Assembly (NCBI GenBank): GCA_028386065.3
Contig: JAKUCV010001040.1
Span: 4,340-68,339, forward strand
Source of the DNA: Turnera subulata
Taxonomy: Eukaryota > Streptophyta > Magnoliopsida > Malpighiales > Passifloraceae
Direction of reading: 5' to 3'
Length of the DNA: 64,000 nt
Positions within the stretch are counted from its first letter, which is position 1, and each line of letters begins with the position of its first letter. Shown one piece after another: positions 1 to 10,978 of the stretch. A program made the translations under genes and the position numbers. The notes beneath the pieces are model-generated. The model worked only from the letters and a program-made list of their open reading frames with translations, had not been told where the DNA came from and did no database searches.

Positions 1-1274
1 ATGTCTATGCTTGGGATGTCTATCCCGTTATTATATTTTTGGGATGTCTATCCCTGGGTTACTATTTGGGATGTCGATCCCTGGATTGATCTAGCACCCA
101 GAACATGTTAATAACCTGGTCTGACCCCTAGCTTGTCCAGTGACAGGGCCCGGAAGATAAAATTTGATAATAATAAGCATTCTTTTGGTCTTGGCTCAGT
201 TAGTTGTCTGGTTGTATCTTGTTATGATTTTGCTGGAATTTTACTTCGAAAGTATTGTGCTGTCTGCATATTACTGTTTATCTTTCGTCGGTGAGCACTT
301 CGGACTCACCCCTCGCCTGCGGGGTTTCATCCCGTAGGATGAGTTGCTCGTAGTACAGGTACGTGGTTCGGCCAGCTGCTGTTTCTTAGGGGTGAGTATT
401 TGGGCTATTTGGTTCGGACAGCCTTATTCGGTCCGGTCTTCGGTCAGACCGAATAGCTGTGGAGAGTGTTCGAACCAATGTTCGAACCCAAATTGACCGA
501 AGACCGAATTGACCGAAATATTCCGGTCCGGACAACGGTCAGCCCGAATTGTCCGAATTACACACGGGAAAGCAAAAATCAGGAAAAAAAAATGAAAATT
601 CTGCTTCAAACTTAAATTACAGATTCCAAAATGTAAAGCATGAAACTTCAAGTACATCACCATCGTGAAAATTCTGATATTCCAAATTACAAATTCATTG
701 TCACTGCCCATTGGCAGTCCAAAATCCAAAATACAAATTCATTACAAAATACAAATTCATTGTTTGTCATTGCCCAACCCAACCCACTGCCCACTGGCAG
801 TTCTTGTGAGAAATGAAAAAGTGGTCGTCACTCGTGAGTGTTTTTATGGTGGGAACAGAGTTTTAGGGGAGCTGAGGTAGGGGGTGAGTATACACAGGAA
901 CTAGCCCCGTCTTTTCCCTATGCAAACCAAAACCACAACCAACAACACAGAACAGCATCGACGGCGACACAACTCACCTCGACGGCACAACAACAATCAA
1001 AACCCAAAACAAAGAAAAAGAAAGACGAAAGAAGGAAGAAGCAGAGGCAGCAGTGCACAACTCACCTCGACGACAAAGAGGAAACCTCGATGTCGCCCCC
1101 GGGTTCTGAGTCTTCTGACGAGATTGAAGCTTGGGTCGGCTGCTTCCCGTCGCTGACTCGTGGCTTCACAAATCGAATTGGGGATTTTGACAATTAGGTT
1201 AAGGGAGAGAGAGACTAGAGAGTGAGAGAGAGACGAGACGAGAGAGAGATCGAAATGAGGGATTGAATTTGAGG
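1..1274. repeat. First copy of a 1.27-kb near-identical duplication
   Basis: This segment recurs at 1323-2595 with only about seven mismatches and one base of length difference by my reading (a run of nine A versus eight A). It holds the left part of a gypsy-like LTR (1-386) and the left part of the hAT-like element (from 387). The copy stops abruptly at an N at 1275, and the next 47 bases do not match what follows the second copy. Long reading frames inside it (838-1197, and 2159-2518 in the second copy) are repeat sequence, not genes. Confidence 0.9.
387..1274. mobile_element. Second copy of the hAT-like element, cut off at the N
   Basis: It begins with the same TAGGGGTGAG terminus after the same CTGTTTCT target sequence (379-386) as the complete copy at 1709. 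It runs into the N at 1275 with its right third missing. Sharing the same insertion site with the complete copy means both belong to a duplicated segment, not to two separate insertions. Confidence 0.8.
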
Positions 1275-1275
1275 N
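1275..1275. other. Ambiguous base N at duplication junction
   Basis: The only N I noticed in the window sits exactly where the first copy of the duplication breaks off. This is where a contig join or collapsed gap would be expected. Confidence 0.95.
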
Positions 1276-1322
1276 TTAGAGACTGTTTTGTGGTGGCTAT
1301 GATCTGGTTACTTATGTTAAGC

Positions 1323-3192
1323 ATGTCTATGCTTGGGATGTCTATCCCGTTATTATATTTTTGGGATGTCTATCCCTGGGTTACTATTTGGGATGTCGAT
1401 CCCTGGATTGATCTAGCACCCAGAACATGTTAATAACCTGGTCTGACCCCTAGCTTGTCCAGTGACAGGGCCCGAAAGATAAAATTTGATAATAATAAGC
1501 ATTCTTTTCGTCTTGGCTCAGTTAGTTGTCTGGTTGTATCTTGTTATGATTTTGCTGGAATTTTACTTCGAAAGTATTGTGCTGTCTGCATATTACTGTT
1601 TATCTTTCGTCGGTGAGCACTTCGGACTCACCCCTCGCCTGCGGGGTTTCATCCCGTAGGATGAGTTGCTCGTAGTACAGGTACGTGGTTCGGCCAGCTG
1701 CTGTTTCTTAGGGGTGAGTATTTGGGCTATTTGGTTCGGACAGCCTTATTCGGTCCGGTCTTCGGTCAGACCGAATAGCTGTGGAGAGTGTTCGAACCAA
1801 TGTTCGAACCCAAATTGACCGAAGACCGAATTGACCGAAATATTCCGGTCTGGACAACGGTCAGCCCGAATTGTCCGAATTACACACGGGAAAGCAAAAA
1901 TCAGGAAAAAAAATGAAAATTCTGCTTCAAAATTAAATTACAGATTCCAAAATGTAAAGCATGAAACTTCAAGTACATCACCATCGTGAAAATTCTGATA
2001 TTCCAAATTACAAATTCATTGTCACTGCCCATTGGCAGTCCAAAATCCAAAATACAAATTCATTACAAAATACAAATTCATTGTTTGTCATTGCCCAACC
2101 CAACCCACTGCCCACTAGCAGTTCTTGTGAGAAATGAAAAAGTGGTCGTCACTCGTGAGTGTTTTTATGGTGGGAACAGAGTTTTAGGGGAGCTGAGGTA
2201 GGGGGTGAGTATACACAGGAACTAGCCCCGTCTTTTCCCTATGCAAACCAAAACCACAACCAACAACACAGAACAGCATCGACGGCGACACAACTCACCT
2301 CGACGGCACAACAACAATCAAAACCCAAAACAAAGAAAAAGAAAGACGAAAGAAGGAAGAAGCAGAGGCAGCAGTGCACAACTCACCTCGACGACGAAGA
2401 GGAAACCTCGATGTCGCCCCCGGGTTCTGAGTCTTCTGACGAGATTGAAGCTTGGGTCGGCTGCTTCCCGTCGCTGACTCGTGGCTTCACAAATCGAATT
2501 GGGGATTTTGACAATTAGGTTAAGGGAGAGAGAGACTAGAGAGTGAGAGAGAGACGAGACGAGAGAGAGATCGAAATGAGGGATTGAATTTGAGGTTGAG
2601 GGGTTAGCCGATTAGGTTTGGTGTTGTTCTTTTTATTTTTTCCTCAAAAAACGCTGCGTTTTGCTTAGTTTTAGTTGGGTCGGTTGGCCCTTGTTGGTTG
2701 GGTAAGTTGGGTTGGTTGGATTGGGGGGTTTGTCTTTTAAACATACAAAAGACCGATTGGTTTTTCGGTCAAACCGAAATTCACCCAGGCAGCCCAAACC
2801 AAATTACAAGCCTTATTTGGTCCTGTCCAAACCAAACCAAATTTTTTAGTTTGGTTCAGTCAGTGTTCGAACCAAAAAAATTCCGGTTCGAACACCGGTC
2901 TATTCGGTCAGATCGGTCCACCTGCTCACCCCTACTGTTTCTACTCCACCAGACCCCGGATCCATACCTCCGCTGCATCTCATTCTAAGTCTTCCGCTGC
3001 TCTTAACTTATTTGCTGTTGTATCATGTATTATATGCTTGACGAGATCTCGTATTGTATGTTTCTGCTACTGTTGTTGTGATTTGAGATTACTAGTATTG
3101 TTTCTTATTCTGTATGTACTGTCTGCTACTGTATCAAGAACAGTTCTGATACGTGTTTACCGTGTACGGTAAATACGGGTCGGGGCGCTTCA
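1323..3192 (+). mobile_element. Ty3/gypsy-like LTR fragment interrupted by a hAT-like insertion
   Basis: The flanks of the hAT-like insertion (1323-1708 and 2943-3192) read as one continuous sequence of about 640 bp. It has a short repeated motif GGGATGTCTATCCC near its left end. Its right end, GGGTCGGGGCGCTTCA, resembles the 3' end of many plant gypsy LTRs. No gag or pol sequence adjoins it, so this is a solo LTR or a fragment. Family assignment rests on the end motif only; the true left end lies outside the visible repeat. Confidence 0.4.
1709..2934. mobile_element. Non-autonomous hAT-like DNA transposon, complete
   Basis: The 1,226-bp element begins TAGGGGTGAGTA and ends TGCTCACCCCTA, so the terminal inverted repeats match at 11 of 12 positions. 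It is flanked by a perfect 8-bp duplication, CTGTTTCT, at 1701-1708 and 2935-2942. An 8-bp target duplication with short TIRs of this kind is typical of hAT elements. There is no transposase. The subterminal regions are rich in ACCGAA/TTCGGT motifs and the middle has a GA-rich tract. Confidence 0.8.
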
Positions 3193-6100
3193 GACTGTAA
3201 CAAAAATTTCGTTTTGAAAAATTTAAGGAGAAAATTAATGAGTGAAATTATGTGTAAAAGTAGGAATGAATTCATTGTGATTAATGAACACAGTCAAAAA
3301 TTTTATTCTGGTAGGGATTGTCAACTTTCGACGTTAATCGAAATTATTCTTTTTTTTTCAATTTAATTTAACATGTAAACAAAAAAATTGGTTGAAGGCT
3401 TATATTAGGGACTGAGCGGATGGTTCGGGCCAAATAACATTTCGGTTGAACCTCTTAAAATGAGTGGGACCCATGTTTAACACATGGAAGTAAAACGACG
3501 TCGTATCATGGTGATACTACGTCCTTTTGAGCCACGGGCAGCAGCCTAAAATCGGGCAGAAACCACGTCAGCACATGCCCCGCCCGAGACCCATGATTGA
3601 CCTGCCCGTTAAAACTCCAGGTACATAAATGTCTCGAAAAAAGTTGTAGATACACGATTGACCCAACGTAAGAAAGTTGGATACCTAAATGGAAAGGAAA
3701 TGCAGTCATACTATCAATGTTATTACAAGTGTCCAAAGTGAAGATAATCTGTCAAATATATAAAATCATCATCTTCTTCTTCCTTTTTTAAATGTGAATG
3801 AACTTTAATAAAGAAAAAGAAAGTATACATTTATAAAGTATACACAGCAAGTGGTCAATACACACTACTTGACCTTACAGAAGGTATAAAATCATCTCAT
3901 GTTCAGTCGCAATACTCGTCACGAGTTCTTAAAGCTTATATATAATTATATATATAACTAAGCCGCATTAGCTAGATTGATAATATCGTTCATTAATTTT
4001 TGTAGTAAAGACTGCCATTAATTAAATAAAAAGGTGATGAAATAATGATTCATAGCACATATGCACTTCAAAAAATTCTTGTTTAATTTAGTTTGAAGGT
4101 TTGGACAAAAAAAAAATTGCTTGAAGGTGGCCACACGGCATGAGGACACAAGTTGACTTAACATTTTATATACTACTTCCACTGGAGGCTAGAGCAAATA
4201 CTCTATGGTATACTGAGGAACACAGTTCATAATTAAGGTGCACGTATGATCAATTGAAAAAGACACTTAAACCGGATTAAGTTGGGAAAAAAATAATTAA
4301 CAAATTGGTCCAATAGGCAAACTTGGCTTAGATTGCACTCCACTTGGCTTAACTACAACTCCATAAAACACACAATTAAATTAAGGTTTTGTCTTTTAGA
4401 GCCACCGTACTCATCATGACGAAGTATTTTAAAGCATTGTTTTTTAGAGAGGATTACATGATTAAACCGAAAGCATATGTAGAGACAAAAGTAAACATAA
4501 TACGTACAAAGCATGCAATGACAGCTTAGTGAGGTTGATGATGGCCCTAAATTAACTTGAATAAATATTGACAAATTAAGGTATATATTCTAGCTTCCGG
4601 GCTGTTACTGTGGAACCCACACAAACCCACATGAGCGCAGCATTTAGTTTCAACCATTCTCATGTTCTTTTAATGTCGGACTTTGGGTTTAGGTGGCTAA
4701 AAAATTAGCCAAGTGACGAGATGGGCAATTAAGCCAGTTTTAATATTATTAAGAAGCTTACAAAAATATGATACTTCATGTGAGAACTATGTAAGACTAT
4801 ACGTCGGGTTTGACAGGCGTACCAGTGAGGAAAGAAGAGAGAAAGAAAGAAAAAGACTGATTCTAATCTGCTATAACTTATTTTCTGTTTTTTAATTTTG
4901 GTTGTCTTTATTCATTTCCTAGCTTAATAAGTATCAATTTAAAGAATAATGGACAATTTGGGAATTTGGATTCATCATTATGGAACGGTAAAGGTATAAA
5001 TTCTGAAGTCCCAGACTCCCACTGGTACAAAACAAAATTTAAAAAAAATTGAAGAGACACACACACGCCCCAGAAAGCAATGATGTGTTTAATGGAAAAT
5101 TCTTGTATTATGTATTGCGCCTTGGCCCTTGGGCCTTCAATGAGAAATCCATTAAGAGGCCCGGTAGTTAATTGCGAGGGAAAACGATTACCAGTCTAGA
5201 TTTCATGGTTTTTGTGAATGTCGACTACTCTTTCGTCTTTCCTTTTGGTTTCCCATCCGGTCGTTCCGGATTGTGTACTGGCTATGGCTATGGCTATGGT
5301 ACGACTCAAAATTCGAAATTTTGCTTAAGCAGAATCAAGTCGTTAACCACATCAACTCCACATAGGTTATCCTGCCACTTTCTATGGTTCCGATCTGATT
5401 TTTGTTCTTTTTCCTTTTTTTTAGAGAAGGATTTTTCACTTTGTTGCCCTTGATTGCATCAGTCATCAGATAGGATAAGGTAGCTTTGAATACCGGACTT
5501 TCACTACTAGTGAAAATGCCGTAGAGACTTGCATATTGCAATGTTTTTCTCTTATGTGGGCTTAAATCTGATAATGTAAGGTGGCTTACTGGGCCTTGCA
5601 TATCGTTTGTCAAGCCCTTTTATCTTGGACTTTACTGAGCTGCATTTCCTTGTACCTCTTGGTTGTATTTTAGGCCCAAGCAACAAAATTGTAGTAGCTA
5701 GGCGTTAGGCATCGATATCTATTCCCTTCCTTTTTCTTTTTTTTTTTTCCCTTCATTGGACCCCTTTTTTTGTTTTTTTTGGTGAATAAACGGGGCCGAA
5801 GCCCATATTATTAAGAACTAAGAAACATTGGACCCCTTTTTGTTAGTCTTGGATCCAGTTTATATGAATACTGATATCTAGAAATTTATTGAGCTCTACT
5901 GTAGGTCGGATTGGGCCAGTAAGGGATTTGTTTGCATCGTTTGATGATGTATAGAAAATTTGAAAGGCAGATTTTACTAGTTAACAAGCTGTCTTTTATG
6001 AATTGATAACTTGAGAAACGCCCGATCCATGATTCTTGTCAAGATTACAATAGAACAAACAGTACTGTTGAAAAATCAAAACTATAGTAATGAAAAGTCT

Positions 6101-6977
6101 TGGACCAGAAAGATTTATTCTTTGCCCTTGTCCCTTGATGCACTTATAAAAGATCATTTAGCCATTTCAAGTTTCAAGCCCAGACATTTTCCAAAAAGAA
6201 AACCCCAGACATCAAACATATACTGACCAACACTGCTCAAAGTGAGGCTCTGTCGAAAAATTATTGATCAAAAACACCAAAATGTCATTTTCGACCAAAC
6301 CTTGAGTGCAAGCAGGCACATAATCATTTGAAATGTGATGCATATAGCCTCAACTACTAATTTAAGCTTTTGGGGGGTTTGAGATGATTCTTCAACAAAA
6401 ACAAGGGTGTGATTTCTTCGTTTTCTTTTTTCTTATCCAGTGGCCTGCTAATATCATGAGACACCCATCTACACATGCTAAAGCGTCTGCCGAGTTATCT
6501 CCTTTTGGAAGAGTAAGACCAATCTGGAAAAAACACATCAATTGTTCTAACTACCCAAACCTTGATCCACGTTCCACTGTAATCAATACTGGGTAGAGTG
6601 TACTGTAGATAAGCTATCAATAATATTCTTACGGTCATCGAAACATAGAAACTCATGTAAAAGATGAAGGATATTCCCGAACCACCCCTCTACAGTCCAA
6701 TGAGACCCACAAGCCCAAAAGTGAGAAAATGACTACACAAGGAGCTCCTCCTTCAACCCAATAGTGTGCAAATTGCAACCTAGTCAAAGTCATTATCCCC
6801 CAAATAACACTCGAGCTACTACTACTGTCTACTACTGACAAGTGAACTATACAGCTAACTACCCAGTACCTATTTTCTTCAGACAAAAACTGTTTTTTTT
6901 TTTTTTTGAGGTGCTTACTTGTTTCACTTGCACTTTGGCTTCTACTCTCCTCCAAACTTTGACCAACCGCATGTTTC
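3193..6977. other. Intergenic, no gene recognised
   Basis: AT-rich sequence with short frames only and no recognisable domain. Apart from the truncated retroposon at 5772-5825 I see no defined element. The stretch at 3760-3840 (poly-pyrimidine, then an ACTTTAATAAAG-like run) could be another worn LINE tail. Confidence 0.5.
5772..5825 (-). mobile_element. Very short truncated retroposon (LINE tail) with target duplication
   Basis: The sequence CATTGGACCCCTTTTT occurs at 5754 and again at 5826. Between the copies lies a poly-T tract followed by about 45 bp (GGTGAATAAACGGGGCC and onward) that resembles the 3' end of plant LINEs read on the minus strand. Poly-T on this strand is the poly-A tail of a minus-strand insertion. 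So this looks like a severely 5'-truncated retroposition event. Confidence 0.6.
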
Positions 6978-9902
6978 ATGGATTTGTCTATCAAACTCCG
7001 CTTCCGGCCGCCATCCACCACTACGAGCCTTTACTGGAATTCTCCGATCACTCTCCCGCTAAAGCCACGCTCACCCGTTTTGGGCCCGCCAAGACAGAAC
7101 CCGGCATTCTTGGAAATAGCAAGAACCACCCGCCGCCAAACTGTCACTGCCAAGTTAGCAATGAAGAAGAAGAGAATAGAAGGTGTAAGCGAAGAGCTTA
7201 ACTTGATTGCTTCCCAGAACCTGGACCAGGCTCCCGCTCGCAGGAGGGTTCGATCGGCTTTCGTTGACGTGATTCAGCAACTTGATCACCCGCTGTTCAA
7301 GGTTGGTTTGGTTTTTGTTTTTTTTTTCTTTGTTTTGTTGGGTTGTTGATCATGATCTTACATAGATATGTTTCTTGACCATTTCGTGGTATCCTGTTGG
7401 TTATTGATTTTGGTTGCTGTTGTTGATCATTGAATTTGCATCGTCTGATCGATGGATAGAGGGCTCCTGCTGGGATCACTACGGAAGAGGTAAGCAATGC
7501 TGTTTTTGTTTTCCATCTTTGTTGTGTTGATTATTTGTGACTCTTTTAGTTATTGTAAGCTACAACATACGAAAATGAATCTGGTGGAATTAATTTTCCG
7601 TATTTTTCTGTCAGAGTGGGAGAGCAAAAGTACAGATTTAGCACATTTTGGATTAGTATATCTACTCTGAAGCAAATCTGTTTTATATGTGAAATTAGGG
7701 AGTTCGAGTTTTGGTTCTCTTCCAATTGCCAGAGGAAGGGTATGTTTAGATGCTTGACCAGACTGTTATTGTAAATTTTTTGTAACTTTATTGTCTGGAT
7801 TTTGTAGTGGTACGATGTGAATTCAAGAGGTTTAGCAATCTTTTGCAAAAGCTGGAAGCCAGGGCCAGGAGTCCAAATTAAAGGTGTTGTGTGCTTTTGC
7901 CATGGGTATGGGGATACTTGCACTTTCTTCTTTGAAGGTTTGCCATTCTGTCCCTTTCACTATGGTAATCCAAATAGCACAAGACATTTTGAGTTTGACA
8001 AAAGGTGACATTCAAAACTTCAGGTATTGCAAGGCGCATTGCTGCATCTGGATATGGCGTTTTTGCCTTGGACCATCCTGGGTTTGGTCTGTCTGATGGA
8101 TTGCATGGTTACATCCAAGATTTTGACCAGTTGGTTGACAATGTTATTGAACAGTATGCAAAACTCAAAGGTGCAACCAGTACCTTTATTTGTAATGTAT
8201 GCCATCGCTACTGCAAACATGTCCATTTTTTAAACATGTGATTCCTGATTCTTGCTTACTATCCCGATTTCCAGAAAGACCAGAATTAAGAGGGCTTCCC
8301 CGCTTTCTTATGGGACAATCCATGGGAGGAGCTGTTACCCTGAAAGTTCATCTCAAGGAACCACAAGAATGGGATGGCATAATCCTTGTAGCCCCAATGT
8401 GTAGAGTAAGCTCATTCTTGCTGTCATAATGGTTATGGTTCTAGTATATCTTTTACTCTGCCGAGGTTGTGGGGAATCAATGTACTTTCCCAAGATTGTT
8501 CACAAACATGTTTCATTCCCAGACTGCAGTTTCCTTGGTACATTTGAAGAAGAAATTGTTATTAATATGTAATATTTTCCCCATTCCATCCCAACTTGTG
8601 CATCTATGGCTTTGCGATCCCAAAAAGCACTATAGATCCCTGCTTACAGACATTGCTTGCGAACATTAAGACCAACCTCTCAAAGGGTAGTTCAACTGAG
8701 TGGAGATGTTAGTAATTACTATGTCTAATTGACTGATGTCAATTCTTCATGCACTTCAATTCATGAAAACGGGAGTTTGATGTGTTTTGTCTGTCAAGAA
8801 AAAGAGAGTGACTCCCTGCCTTACGAACTAACATTTGGAATGAATTGATTGATATTGCTTATCTCAACTTCATCTGAACCTTATTTTGGGAAGGTTTCTT
8901 TTTGGCTTCCAATCTGAAGCAAGGATATTAATGTCATGTGAGCAAAAGTTTGCTAACCTTGAATTTTTGACAAGATTTCAGAGGATGTGAAGCCGCAACC
9001 AGAAGTTTTGAAGGGATTACTGCTTATGTCTAGAGTGACGCCAAAAGCAAAGCTCTTCCCACAGAAAGATCTAGCAGAGCTGGCCTTCAGAGATCCAATA
9101 AAAAGAAAGATGGTACATTACTACATTTTCTGTTTAGTTTAAGGAAGCAAAGCACTTGAATCTTTTTAGTACATACCTTGTTCTTTGGGCTATTCACAAG
9201 CCTTAGAGCTGCTGGAATATAACATATAAACAAACACTGGTTATCTCAAGCCATAGTGCTGATTGGTTCCTAAACATAGCCATTTGAGGGTGATGCACAT
9301 TAATTTTTAATCAGAGTGTTACCTAGTTTTACTTGTATTGCATTGATCAGATTACTTCAAGGATAAGATGCTACTACACAATAGTTTATTACTCCAGCCC
9401 AAAAATGTTCATACTACATACTGTGCTTACTTCTGTTTTAGGGTGCCTACAATGTGATTTGTTACAATGATCGAACACGACTGAAAACTGGCATGGAACT
9501 CTTGAAGGCTACCGAGGAGATCGAGTCACAACTAGAGAAGGTAAGTTTTGGAAGCTTTTATGAGTTGGCCTTCTAGTTATCGCCTCCCATATCAGGATAC
9601 GTGATGCCTAAAAGAAGGCATGCTTTAAATTTCATTCCAATTTCATATGAAAAAAGTTTGACTTAATGCCAGAAGTGTTGCAGGTTTGCTCTCCATTGTT
9701 GATTCTTCATGGGGCCGCGGACAGGATCACAGATCCTTCGGTGAGCCAGTTTCTGTGTGAAAAGGCCTCGAGCAAAGATAAAACTCTGAAGCTATATGAA
9801 GGGGGATACCACTGCATTCTCGAGGGGGAACCTGATGAAAGGATTTTTGCTGTCATTGATGACATTATCAAGTGGATCGACATCCGATGCTCAACTAAAT
9901 AA
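6978..9902 (+). CDS. Monoacylglycerol lipase / caffeoylshikimate esterase-type alpha/beta hydrolase
   Basis: Eight exons: 6978-7301, 7460-7489, 7808-7937, 8024-8170, 8275-8405, 8975-9112, 9442-9540, 9684-9902; predicted 405 residues. All introns are GT-AG with matching phases. The product is a serine hydrolase of the plant MAGL family, which acts on monoacylglycerols, lysophospholipids or, in one subgroup, caffeoyl shikimate. Visible landmarks are the oxyanion-hole HGYGD (about 150-154), the nucleophile elbow GQSMGG with Ser226, Asp346 in GAADRITD and His376 in GGYHC. The first 65 residues are rich in Ser, Thr, Pro and Arg and poor in acidic residues, which suggests a plastid transit peptide. 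This is inference; the start at 6978 is the first in-frame ATG seen. Substrate cannot be told from sequence alone. Confidence 0.93.
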
Positions 9903-10978
9903 AACCTATTCTCTAATGTAATTATTTCTCAGGCTACATCTCTTCCTTCTCGGGTCAAAATCTCCTCCTTTACATCCTCAGTGCATTGATTACCAGCACT
10001 TCCAATGTTTCAACTTCCAGGTGTTGGCAGCTGTGTTCATCCTTCACTCCTTCATGAGAGATTGAGAGAGATCTAGATAATTCACTCTCAGTGTTTTGCT
10101 AGGTTGCTACTTTCTCCACACATAGATGTAGACATTATGGCCATTCACAGACAGCTCCCATTAGTGATCAATTTACATGACGTTTGTTGAATAGTATGTG
10201 AGCCATTGTTAGCTACAAATCCAGCAAAGTTGCTGCACTAAGTTGCATAACAGTGCTACTTTATTCCTTTCCAATTGTACAACTAAGTTTATGAATTCTC
10301 GTCTACAGCCTTGCTTGCTGCGGCCAGCCATTCGAATTTTGCCAAACCTTCCCTCAAAGTAAAAGAAATTTGAGACCAGCGTTAACCTTACCATGTGAAA
10401 CTCATGACTCAATATTACAAAATCATTCCCGCACATAAAAATGAACATTTATGTTATCCAGTAATAAGGCTTGAAATACTGAAGATTTAGAGCTGATGTT
10501 TTTGCTATATGTATTCATAATTAGCTATTATCGACTCTTCTCATCGGAACTCAGAATTGCCATTACAAGATTGCAACAAATATTCATAATTTCTCATTTT
10601 GAAGTTGAATAATCATCTGATAAAAGAAACGAAATTGAACAATGGATCCTGCATTCAGAGAGAGATTGTCCTATTTTCTTTTTTCTTTTTTTTTTCTCCG
10701 AGGAAAGGTGTAAACCCATCTCAAAATTACATTAATTTTACTTTCCAAATAAAATAACTCTAATAAATAAGTATCATTTGACTAATAAATGCCTTGCTTA
10801 ACCCTAACTAGCAAGTCTTAATCCGTACTCTGTCCCATCTCTCTCTGGCGCTCCCCATCTGGAGAAAGGGAAAAAACTTTCTGCCGTTCATTAGAAAATA
10901 AAAGCAGCAAGCTTTGGTTTATGCTAATACGAGTGAAGAAGATAAGAGCACAAATAAGCATACCCTCTAGTGGCTCTA
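9903..10978. other. Intergenic, 3' region of the lipase and HISN2 upstream region
   Basis: No gene or defined repeat recognised. A T-rich run near 10680 followed by TCCGAGGAAAGG may be a worn retroposon tail. Confidence 0.5.

Noticed and set aside
838..2518. Repeated 71-, 78- and 119-codon frames at 665-1197 and 1986-2518
   Set aside because: They lie wholly inside the hAT-like element, are low in complexity, and exist twice only because the segment is duplicated.
3865..3890. TACTTGACCTTACAGAAGG, similar to TAS3 tasiR-ARF
   Set aside because: The match is partial, there is no tandem second copy and no miR390 sites nearby.
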